5,183 nt of DNA. Origin: Pseudomonadota bacterium (lineage in GTDB: Bacteria; Pseudomonadota; Alphaproteobacteria; Reyranellales; Reyranellaceae). Below the pieces are notes generated by a model. It was not told the DNA's origin and did not search any database. It saw only the letters and a list, made by a program, of their open reading frames with translations. The stretch covers positions 1 through 5,183 of the forward strand of contig JAEZIF010000525.1 in the NCBI GenBank assembly GCA_023416135.1. The letters run 5' to 3'. Shown here piece after piece: positions 1 to 5,047 of the stretch. A program made the position numbers and the translations under genes. Positions within the stretch are counted from its first letter, which is position 1. Each line of letters begins with the position of its first letter.

Positions 1-467
1 ACCTTCAGCGGATCGATGCGCCTCCTGGTTTCAGCTGGCAGGTCCTCGTAGGCGGCGTACATGTTGGTGAACTGGGTGCCGCCGCCGCGCGACGGCACGA
101 TCACGCCGTAGAGCATGGTGAGCGAGCAGGGCGCGCGCATGAAGCTGTCGTCAGTGTGCCAGTTGGCGCCGTTCACGATCTTGCGCCCATCGCCCAGCGT
201 GTCGCGGTCCTCGCTCGAGATGATGTTGACCTCGGCGCATTCCGGCGTCCGCTCCAATTGCTTGCGCAGCATCGGCACGCCGAACTGGGCCATCGCGTCG
301 CGAAATGCCGGCGGCGCGAGTTCCTGGCCACGGATGCAGAGCACCAAGTTGTCGTGCAGCACATCCACCAGGGCAGCCTGGGTCATCGCATCCGGCAGCT
401 GGTTCAGGTCGAGACCGCTCACCGCCGCGGCCATGTGATCGCCGAGCTTCTCGGTCTGAAAATTCAT
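1..467 (-). CDS. TauD/TfdA-family Fe(II)/2-oxoglutarate-dependent dioxygenase, 5' part only
   Basis: This is the N-terminal 155 codons of a gene that runs off the left edge of the window. I translated it from the ATG at 467-465, which has an AGGGAG ribosome-binding site at 480-475, seven bases upstream. The protein shows the family's HxD iron-binding motif as WHTDDSF, with His104 and Asp106, followed by a GGGTQFTNMYAAYEDLP stretch (residues 128-144) typical of TauD/TfdA dioxygenases. Family members are cytosolic enzymes that use Fe(II), O2 and 2-oxoglutarate to hydroxylate substrates such as taurine, sulfonates or aryloxyalkanoates. The distal iron-binding His and the 2-oxoglutarate-binding Arg lie in the missing C-terminal half, so activity cannot be judged. 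The substrate is not readable from this part. The gene is divergent from the glutathione S-transferase gene and may share a control region with it. Family assignment is firm; the specific substrate is unknown. Confidence 0.9.
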   Translation of the reverse strand, partial: MNFQTEKLGDHMAAAVSGLDLNQLPDAMTQAALVDVLHDNLVLCIRGQELAPPAFRDAMAQFGVPMLRKQLERTPECAEVNIISSEDRDTLGDGRKIVNGANWHTDDSFMRAPCSLTMLYGVIVPSRGGGTQFTNMYAAYEDLPAETRRRIDPLK

Positions 468-474
468 GGCGCTG

Positions 475-480
475 CTCCCT
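475..480 (-). promoter_or_regulatory. Ribosome-binding site of the dioxygenase gene
   Basis: Read on the minus strand, this is AGGGAG with a seven-base spacer to the ATG at 467. It supports that start over any internal ATG, for example the Met at residue 12. Confidence 0.6.
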
Positions 481-520
481 GCATGCGCGATAACGTGCGC
501 GCCCGTTCGATGAATCTCAA

Positions 521-526
521 GAGGGG
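521..526 (+). promoter_or_regulatory. Ribosome-binding site of the glutathione S-transferase gene
   Basis: GAGGGG lies six bases before the ATG at 533. It fixes that start, which is also where the family's N-terminal beta strand begins. Confidence 0.6.
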
Positions 527-532
527 ACCCCG

Positions 533-1129
533 ATGAAGCTCGCCTATTCACCAGCCAGCCCGTACGTCCGCAAGGTCACCGCCTGCGCCATCGCCCGCGG
601 CATCAGCGACAAGGTCGAGCGCTGGAAGGTCGGCACGCCCGACCCCGCGCTGCTCGAGTTCAATCCGCTCGCCAAGGTGCCGACACTGATCCTCGACGAC
701 GGCACGCGGCTCTACGACAGCCCGGTGATCTGCGAGTATCTCGACAGCGTCGGCAGCGCGCCAAAGCTCTTTCCCGCCGCCGGTCCGGCGCGCTGGAAGG
801 CGATCACCCAGCAGGCGCTGGGCGACGGCATCCTCGACGCCACCCAGCCGCGGCGCCGTGAGATCGCGCTGCCGCAGGACGACGGCCGCAAGGCCTACAT
901 CGAGCTGCAGCAGGGCAAGGTGAAGCAGGCGCTCGGCGAACTCGAGAAGGAGGCGGGCAGCCTCGGCGATCTCAAGACCATCGGCGAGATCACCATCGGC
1001 TGCGCACTGGGCTATCTCGACTTCCGCTACGCCAACGAGCCGTGGCGTCCCGGCCATCCCAAGCTCGAAGCCTGGTACGCCAAGGTCGTGAAGCTGCCGC
1101 CGCTTGCCGAGACCATGCCGGTGGGGTGA
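533..1129 (+). CDS. Glutathione S-transferase, YibF-like
   Basis: This is a 198-residue cytosolic glutathione S-transferase of normal length. The thioredoxin-like N-terminal domain (about residues 1-75) opens with MKLAYSPASPYVRKV. Its Ser9-Pro10 aligns with the TSPFVRK segment of E. coli YibF as I recall it. NPLAKVPTL carries the conserved cis-Pro50 after Val49, and DSPVICEYLD (Asp62-Ser63) is the segment that binds the gamma-glutamyl part of glutathione. The helical C-terminal domain (about 85-198) contains the ITIGCALGYLDFR segment, also typical of YibF-like proteins. These enzymes conjugate or reduce electrophiles with glutathione; the natural substrate of this subgroup is not established. 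The next gene begins 26 bp downstream on the same strand, suggesting an operon with the HpaB-like oxygenase. It differs from PcpC-type dehalogenating transferases, which use a catalytic Cys near this position; here the residue is Ser. Confidence 0.93.
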   Translation: MKLAYSPASPYVRKVTACAIARGISDKVERWKVGTPDPALLEFNPLAKVPTLILDDGTRLYDSPVICEYLDSVGSAPKLFPAAGPARWKAITQQALGDGILDATQPRRREIALPQDDGRKAYIELQQGKVKQALGELEKEAGSLGDLKTIGEITIGCALGYLDFRYANEPWRPGHPKLEAWYAKVVKLPPLAETMPVG

Positions 1130-1131
1130 CA

Positions 1132-1154
1132 GTCTGCCCTGACAGGGGGTAGAC
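1132..1154 (+). promoter_or_regulatory. Inverted repeat enclosing the ribosome-binding site of the HpaB-like gene
   Basis: GTCTGCCC (1132-1139) can pair with GGGTAGAC (1147-1154) to give an eight-pair stem with one G-U wobble and a seven-base loop. The ribosome-binding site AGGGGG (1144-1149) lies partly in the loop and partly in the 3' arm, and the stem ends one base before the ATG at 1156. In mRNA such a hairpin could mask the site and make translation depend on the upstream gene being translated. The pairing is seen directly; the regulatory role is inferred. Confidence 0.4.
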
Positions 1155-1155
1155 G

Positions 1156-2595
1156 ATGCCGGCACGGACGGGCGAGCAATTCCTGAAGGGCCTGCGAGGC
1201 CCCCGCGAAGTCTGGGTCGACGGCGAACGCATATCGGACGTCGTCGACCATCCCAAGCTACGCGGCGCCGCCCATGCGCTGGCCGAGGTGTTCGATCTCC
1301 ATCACCGGCATCCCGACATCCTGCTGATGCCGGACGAGGAGACGGGCGAGCCGATCCCCGTCAGCCACATGATCCCGCGCTCGCGCGATGACCTTTTGCG
1401 CCGCGGCAAGGCGTTGCGCCGCGTCGCGGAGTACTCGGTCGGCCTGATGGGGCGCACGCCCGACTACATGAACGTCACCTATGCGGGTTTCGCCGGCAAT
1501 CGCGGCGAGTGGGCCAACCATGGCAACGAGGCCGGCGCCGAGCGCCTGGTCGCCTACCAGAAGTTCTTGCGCCGCGGCGACGTCTCGCTCACCCACACCA
1601 TCGTGCAGCCGACCGTCGACAAGGCGATGGGTGATGCCCCGCAGGCGGGCAACCCCTACGCCCTGCGCAAAGTCGGCGACACCGAGCACGGCATCGTCGT
1701 GCGCGGCGCGCGCATCCTGGCGACCCTGGCGCCGTTCGCCGACGAGATCGCGGTCTATCCGGCGCTGCCGTTACCTGCCGGCGCCGACGATTATGCGCTG
1801 TCGTTCTGCATCCCGATGAGTGCGCCCGGCCTCAAATTCCTGTGCCGCGACAGCGCCTCGGCCTCGTCCAACCGCTTCGACCACCCGCTGTCGAGCCGCT
1901 TCGACGAGCAGGACGCCTTCGTGATCTTCGACGACGTCGAGATCCCGCGCGACCGGCTGTTCATCGACGGCAGCCTTGCCGCCTACAACTCGGTGATGAC
2001 GACGAGTTGGCCGTCCAACATCCAGCAGCAAACCATGATTCGCGCCTCCGTGAAGCTCGACTTCGCGTGGGGCCTGGCGTTGCGCGTGGCGGCCGCCATC
2101 AACGCCGCCGATCCCGAGACCATGCGCATGATCGGCGAGATCTGGAGCTACTCGGAGTTCGCACGCTCGGCCGTCGTCGCCGCCGAGACCGAGGCGCGCG
2201 AATGGCCGGGTGGCCTGTGGACGCCCGCCACCGCGCCGCTGCATGCCCTGCGCGCGACGCTGCCGCTCTGGTTCCCGCGGGTGAACGAGATCCTGCGCCT
2301 GATCGGCTCGCACAATGTCTTCGCCACGCCGAGCGCCGCGCAGATGGCCGACAAGGATCTGCGGCCGCTGATCGACAAGTACCTGCCCGGCGCCAAGGGC
2401 ATGCCGGCCGAGGAGCGAATCCGCATCTTCCGCCTGGCCTGGGACTTCGCCGGCAGCGCGCTCGCCAGCCGCAACGAACAGTACGAACGCTTCTATCTGG
2501 CGTCCTCGCCGCGCAACCTGGCGCGCCATCTCACCTTCACCGACCGCAGCCGGGCCGACCGGCTGGTCGACCGCTTCCTCAAGGAACCGCTGTAG
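1156..2595 (+). CDS. HpaB-family FADH2-dependent monooxygenase, oxygenase component (4-hydroxyphenylacetate 3-hydroxylase-like)
   Basis: This 479-residue protein matches the two-component flavin monooxygenase family of HpaB, TftD and HadA, whose members hydroxylate phenolic or chlorophenolic rings using FADH2 supplied by a separate reductase. The N-terminal hallmark GEQFLKGLRGPREVWVDGER (residues 6-25) matches the start of HpaB. MGRTPDY (98-104) gives Arg100 and Tyr104, and LTHTIVQP gives His147; the equivalent Arg, Tyr and His line the substrate pocket in characterised HpaB. HPLSSRFDE (243-251) and ASVKLDF (297-303) are further family blocks. Only two Cys are present (218 and 230), so the 4Fe-4S ligands of the related 4-hydroxybutyryl-CoA dehydratase are absent, and that alternative is unlikely. 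The start is supported by AGGGGG six bases upstream. No flavin reductase (HpaC-like) gene is visible here; it must be elsewhere or be a housekeeping enzyme. The substrate is unknown. The protein is somewhat shorter than E. coli HpaB (about 520 residues). Confidence 0.88.
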   Translation: MPARTGEQFLKGLRGPREVWVDGERISDVVDHPKLRGAAHALAEVFDLHHRHPDILLMPDEETGEPIPVSHMIPRSRDDLLRRGKALRRVAEYSVGLMGRTPDYMNVTYAGFAGNRGEWANHGNEAGAERLVAYQKFLRRGDVSLTHTIVQPTVDKAMGDAPQAGNPYALRKVGDTEHGIVVRGARILATLAPFADEIAVYPALPLPAGADDYALSFCIPMSAPGLKFLCRDSASASSNRFDHPLSSRFDEQDAFVIFDDVEIPRDRLFIDGSLAAYNSVMTTSWPSNIQQQTMIRASVKLDFAWGLALRVAAAINAADPETMRMIGEIWSYSEFARSAVVAAETEAREWPGGLWTPATAPLHALRATLPLWFPRVNEILRLIGSHNVFATPSAAQMADKDLRPLIDKYLPGAKGMPAEERIRIFRLAWDFAGSALASRNEQYERFYLASSPRNLARHLTFTDRSRADRLVDRFLKEPL

Positions 2596-2612
2596 CGAGC
2601 TGCACGTTCGCT
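2594..2612 (+). other. Small inverted repeat across the stop codon of the HpaB-like gene
   Basis: AGCGAG (2594-2599) can pair with TTCGCT (2607-2612), giving six pairs including one G-U, with a seven-base loop. It begins within the TAG stop at 2593-2595 and ends four bases before the DUF72 start codon. There is no T-run after it, so it is not a standard terminator. It may be chance or may influence translation of the next gene. Confidence 0.25.
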
Positions 2613-2616
2613 GGGC

Positions 2617-3489
2617 ATGCGCTCAGGCGAAGTCCGCGTCGGCCTTTCGGGATGGACGTACAAATCATGGCGTGGCCGGTTCTATCCCGAAGGCCTGCCG
2701 CACAAGCGCGAGCTCGCGCACATCGGCTCGATCTTCCCGACGGTCGAGATCAACGGCACCTTCTACAGCATGCAGCAACCCGACTCGTTCGCGCGCTGGG
2801 CCGAGCTGACACCCGACGACTTCGTCTTCTCCGTCAAGGGGCCGCGCTTCCTGACGCACATGAAGCGCCTCAATGATCCGGTCGCGCCACTGGGCAACTT
2901 CATCGCCTCCGGCATCCTGCGCCTGGGGCGCAAGCTCGGGCCGATCCTGTGGCAGCTGCCGCCGAACTTCCAATTCAACGCCGACAAGCTCGACGCCTTT
3001 TTGCGCCTGCTGCCGCGCGACACCCATGCCGCCGCCGCCTGCGGCCGCCGCCACGACCAGCGGCTCAAGGCGCGCGCGTGGCTGCGCACGGAGCCGCGTC
3101 GGCGGAGGCTGCGGCATGCGCTGGAAGTCCGGCACCGGAGCTTCTGCGTTCCGGACTTCATCGAGCTGCTGCGCCGGCACGATATCGCCCTGGTCTGTGC
3201 CGACACGGTCGACTGGCCGCTGCTGATGGATCTCACGTCCGACTTCGTCTACTGCCGCCTGCACGGCTCGCGCGAGCTCTATCGCAGCGGTTACAGCGCG
3301 GCCGAGCTCGGCCGATGGGCAAAGCGCATCCGCGCCTGGCGCGCCGGCAAGCCGATGCGCGACGGCACCTTCGTCGGGGCGCCAGCCAAAGTCACGCCGC
3401 GCGACGTCTACGTCTACTTCGACAATACCGACAAGCTCATGGCGCCGCGCGATGCCCGGGCGCTGATGCGCCGGCTGGAGGAGGCCTGA
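2617..3489 (+). CDS. DUF72 (YecE-like) TIM-barrel family protein
   Basis: This 290-residue protein carries the successive blocks of the DUF72 family. They are VGLSGWTYKSWRGRFYPEGL (8-27), VEINGTFY (43-50), FSVKGPRFLTHMKRL (71-85), LGPILWQLPPNF (107-118), ALEVRHRSF (168-176), DFVYCRLHG (209-217) and DVYVYFDNT (263-271). The family is widespread, adopts a TIM-barrel fold and is probably cytosolic, but its biochemical activity is not established; I give no gene name. The ATG at 2617 is the only sensible start because an in-frame TAG lies at 2593 and the family core begins at residue 8. Yet no clear ribosome-binding site precedes it, which suggests dependence on translation of the HpaB-like gene ending 21 bp upstream. 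The 3' end is almost contiguous with udgX (one base between), and the last codons contain the udgX ribosome-binding site, so the two are very likely made together. Confidence 0.92.
   Translation: MRSGEVRVGLSGWTYKSWRGRFYPEGLPHKRELAHIGSIFPTVEINGTFYSMQQPDSFARWAELTPDDFVFSVKGPRFLTHMKRLNDPVAPLGNFIASGILRLGRKLGPILWQLPPNFQFNADKLDAFLRLLPRDTHAAAACGRRHDQRLKARAWLRTEPRRRRLRHALEVRHRSFCVPDFIELLRRHDIALVCADTVDWPLLMDLTSDFVYCRLHGSRELYRSGYSAAELGRWAKRIRAWRAGKPMRDGTFVGAPAKVTPRDVYVYFDNTDKLMAPRDARALMRRLEEA
3477..3484 (+). promoter_or_regulatory. Strong ribosome-binding site of udgX inside the DUF72 gene
   Basis: GGAGGAGG lies six bases before the ATG at 3491 and overlaps the codons for the last residues of the DUF72 protein. 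It is the strongest Shine-Dalgarno match in the window and fixes the udgX start. Confidence 0.75.
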
Positions 3490-3490
3490 C

Positions 3491-4090
3491 ATGCCCGCGG
3501 CCGCCCCGTCGCTCAAGGCCGTCGCCAGGGAGGCGGCGTCGTGTACGCTCTGCCCGCTCTACCGCAATGCCACCCAGACCGTGTTCGGCGAGGGACCGGC
3601 GCGCGCCACCCTCATGCTGGTGGGCGAGCAGCCGGGCGACCAGGAGGACCTCGCCGGCCACCCCTTCGTCGGGCCGGCCGGCAAGCTGCTCGACCGCGCC
3701 ATGGCCGAGGCGGGACTTGATCGCAAGAAGGTCTGGCTCACCAACGCCGTGAAGCACTTCAAGAACGAGCCGCGCGGCAAGAAGCGACTCCACAAGCGGC
3801 CCAATCGCTACGAGGTCGAGGTCTGCCGGGTGTGGCTACGCCAGGAGATCTCCCTGGTCAAACCGCAGCTCATCCTGGCGCTGGGCGTCACGGCGGCGGT
3901 GGCGCTCGCCGGCCGGGCGGTCGTGCTGTCGCGCGAGCGCGGCAAGGTCATCGAACTGGCCGACGGCCAGCGCGGCATGGTGACCGCCCATCCGTCGTCG
4001 ATCCTGCGCATGCCAGACCAGGAGGCCCGCCATGCCGCCTTTGCGGCGCTGGTGAAGGACCTGAAGGCTGCGGCTAAGCAATCAGGCTGA
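3491..4090 (+). CDS. udgX: UdgX family uracil-DNA binding protein / uracil-DNA glycosylase
   Basis: This 199-residue protein belongs to the uracil-DNA glycosylase superfamily, subgroup UdgX. CTLCPLY (18-24) supplies two cluster cysteines, as in family 4 enzymes. GEQPGDQED (45-53) is motif A. HPFVGPAGKLLDRA (57-70) is a conserved DNA-side block. NAVKHFK (85-91) has His89 where family 4 enzymes have a Cys, and Cys112 (EVCRVWL) is the likely remaining 4Fe-4S ligand. The UdgX-specific R-loop reads GKKRLHKRP (96-104), with His101 corresponding to His109 of Mycobacterium smegmatis UdgX. That His bonds covalently to the deoxyribose after uracil is released, leaving the protein locked on DNA. HPSSILR (167-173) is motif B. 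The expected role is recognition of uracil in DNA, with suicidal cross-linking at the resulting abasic site. Length is normal for UdgX. The gene follows DUF72 with a one-base gap. Subgroup assignment rests on the R-loop and is strong; activity is inferred from the family. Confidence 0.94.
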   Translation: MPAAAPSLKAVAREAASCTLCPLYRNATQTVFGEGPARATLMLVGEQPGDQEDLAGHPFVGPAGKLLDRAMAEAGLDRKKVWLTNAVKHFKNEPRGKKRLHKRPNRYEVEVCRVWLRQEISLVKPQLILALGVTAAVALAGRAVVLSRERGKVIELADGQRGMVTAHPSSILRMPDQEARHAAFAALVKDLKAAAKQSG

Positions 4091-4147
4091 GGGCAGGTGT
4101 AACGCTTTCCCTGGCGAACTCGTCTGGGAGGCATGGGAGCACGCTGC
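4091..4147 (+). other. Intergenic gap after udgX
   Basis: This short gap has no convincing terminator: an AGGG/CCCT pair (4089-4092 and 4109-4112) is too short and widely spaced, and no T-run follows. It holds GGGAGG (4126-4131) and GGGAG (4135-4139), the candidate ribosome-binding sites for the next gene. An ATG at 4133 is in frame with that gene but sits only one base after GGGAGG, too close to be used with it. Confidence 0.4.
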
Positions 4148-4858
4148 ATGCCGGCCGATGACGTCATCTATTCGAAATTGGAGCCGTTCAACCCTCTCGC
4201 GACGCGCAATGAATGGTTGGACTGGCAACTGCGCTTTCATCGCGAGCATACGCTGGATGCGATCCCGCCGGGGGCCATGGTCGGACATCTGGATAAGATG
4301 AATTGGGAGATGGAGGAAGCCTTCTTTGTCGGCTTGTCAGATGAGGTGCGGCCCATTCTGGAATGGTCGATCGCGTGGATAGAGGCCCAGTCGGAGGCTG
4401 CCCTCAGGGCCTTTTCTGGTCCGGCGGAGCAGTGGCCAAGCCGGTGGCGCGAAGCCCTGGGACTGTACAAGTGGCTCAGCCGGGCAGACCCGGCGAGCCG
4501 GGAGTTCGGTGCCGCCCTGGAGTCCAATTGGCTCGTTCGAGCGCGCGTCAAGTCCGGGCGAGTGTCGGATCAGGAACGTGAGGAACGAGAGGTGTATTTG
4601 AGTCATCGGCTTGCCTTGGCGCTTGCGGCAGGACAGCCATTGCTCGGGCTCCAGTTTTTCGGAGCTTCCGGTGTAGAGGCACCACCCGGCCCCAACGAGG
4701 AAGCGGTGCTTCAGTTTGGCTGGTGGGCTTGCCGGCATCTGGTCGATGGCGGCAGCCGCGACACGAACTTCGTGGCGCGAGGTGAAGAGATGCTGAGGGC
4801 GACCCTGGTGCCGAGTTATCGTGGAACGGCGAACTGGACAGGCCAGCCCTATGGCTGA
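4148..4858 (+). CDS. Unrecognised tryptophan-rich protein, probably 3'-frameshifted
   Basis: I do not recognise this 236-residue protein. It has no signal peptide or clear membrane segment and looks soluble and mainly helical. Trp is unusually frequent (12 residues, e.g. NEWLDW 21-26, EWSIAW 72-77, GWW 191-193). I chose the ATG at 4148 because GGGAG (4135-4139) lies eight bases upstream; the in-frame ATG at 4133 would add five residues but has its purine tract too close. Third codon positions are often A or T (GAT, AAT, CAT, TTT, TTG, GAA), unlike the flanking genes, which suggests separate acquisition. The frame ends at TGA 4856-4858 after NWTGQPYG, but an adjacent frame immediately continues as WLKVIYFDSGVV. 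The annotated C-terminus is therefore probably produced by a one-base loss, or by a sequencing error, near 4847-4851. A repaired gene would run 4148-4965 and encode about 272 residues. A role as an accessory or immunity-type protein is only a guess. Confidence 0.65.
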   Translation: MPADDVIYSKLEPFNPLATRNEWLDWQLRFHREHTLDAIPPGAMVGHLDKMNWEMEEAFFVGLSDEVRPILEWSIAWIEAQSEAALRAFSGPAEQWPSRWREALGLYKWLSRADPASREFGAALESNWLVRARVKSGRVSDQEREEREVYLSHRLALALAAGQPLLGLQFFGASGVEAPPGPNEEAVLQFGWWACRHLVDGGSRDTNFVARGEEMLRATLVPSYRGTANWTGQPYG

Positions 4859-4965
4859 AGGTGATCTACTTCGACAGCGGGGTTGTAAAGGCGCCAGAGC
4901 AGGCGATTGCCAAAGCATACGAATCAATGTCTTGGCTGAAGCGGCCTGCTTTCGTCGCTGGCTGA
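4852..4965 (+). pseudogene. Out-of-frame 3' remnant of the preceding gene
   Basis: Reading from TGG at 4852, the codons encode WLKVIYFDSGVV, then KAPEQAIAKAYESM, then SWLKRPAFVAG and a TGA at 4963-4965. The stretch has no good start codon or ribosome-binding site of its own. It looks like real protein: a hydrophobic strand followed by an amphipathic helix. It is positioned exactly where the preceding gene stops. Joining the two needs one extra base between about 4847 and 4851. The simplest reading is a single-base deletion in the CCC run or just after it. I could not compare it with a homologue, so the join is inferred from sequence character alone. Confidence 0.55.
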
Positions 4966-5047
4966 TCGGCGGCGGCTTGTGGGCTATTGCAACGCAATAC
5001 AAACGGGTCAATCTTTACGGCGGTGACAGGAGCCCAGGAGACGGCCG
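4966..5047 (+). promoter_or_regulatory. Upstream region of clpS
   Basis: This short gap should carry the clpS leader and part of its promoter. AGGAGA (5036-5041) is a good ribosome-binding site six bases before the ATG at 5048. A possible -35 TTGTGG (4977-4982) has no good -10 at normal spacing, so I do not call a promoter position. The promoter may lie further upstream, inside the remnant. Confidence 0.4.

Larger units (their letters stand above)
468..532. promoter_or_regulatory. Divergent intergenic region with possible operator-like repeats
   Basis: This 65-bp gap separates two genes transcribed away from each other, so it should hold both ribosome-binding sites and at least part of two promoters. 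It contains TGCGCG twice (484-489 and 496-501, 12 bp apart) and an inverted pair GCGCG/CGCGC (485-489 and 498-502) around an AT-richer core. No convincing -35/-10 pair is visible. In GC-rich DNA such short repeats can arise by chance, so the operator reading is a weak inference. Confidence 0.25.

Noticed and set aside
1771..2529. Long open frame on the minus strand (252 codons)
   Set aside because: It lies opposite the well-supported HpaB-like gene, has Arg/Gly/Ala-rich composition typical of antisense frames in GC-rich DNA, and shows no family motif.
1156..2595. 4-hydroxybutyryl-CoA dehydratase as identity of the HpaB-family protein
   Set aside because: That enzyme needs several Cys and a His for its 4Fe-4S cluster; this protein has only two Cys, both outside such an arrangement.
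1842..2876. Long plus-strand open frame (344 codons) overlapping the HpaB-like and DUF72 genes
   Set aside because: Very Arg-rich out-of-frame translation across two real genes; no ribosome-binding site and no motif.
2665..3516. Long open frame on the minus strand (283 codons)
   Set aside because: It is antisense to the DUF72 gene, which carries all the family blocks; the antisense product has no recognisable domain.
4089..4112. Rho-independent terminator after udgX
   Set aside because: Only a four-pair AGGG/CCCT stem with a long loop and no following T-run.
4838..4858. Programmed -1 ribosomal frameshift in the orphan gene
   Set aside because: No slippery heptamer of the X XXY YYZ type is present before the TGA, so an indel or sequencing error explains the frame change better.
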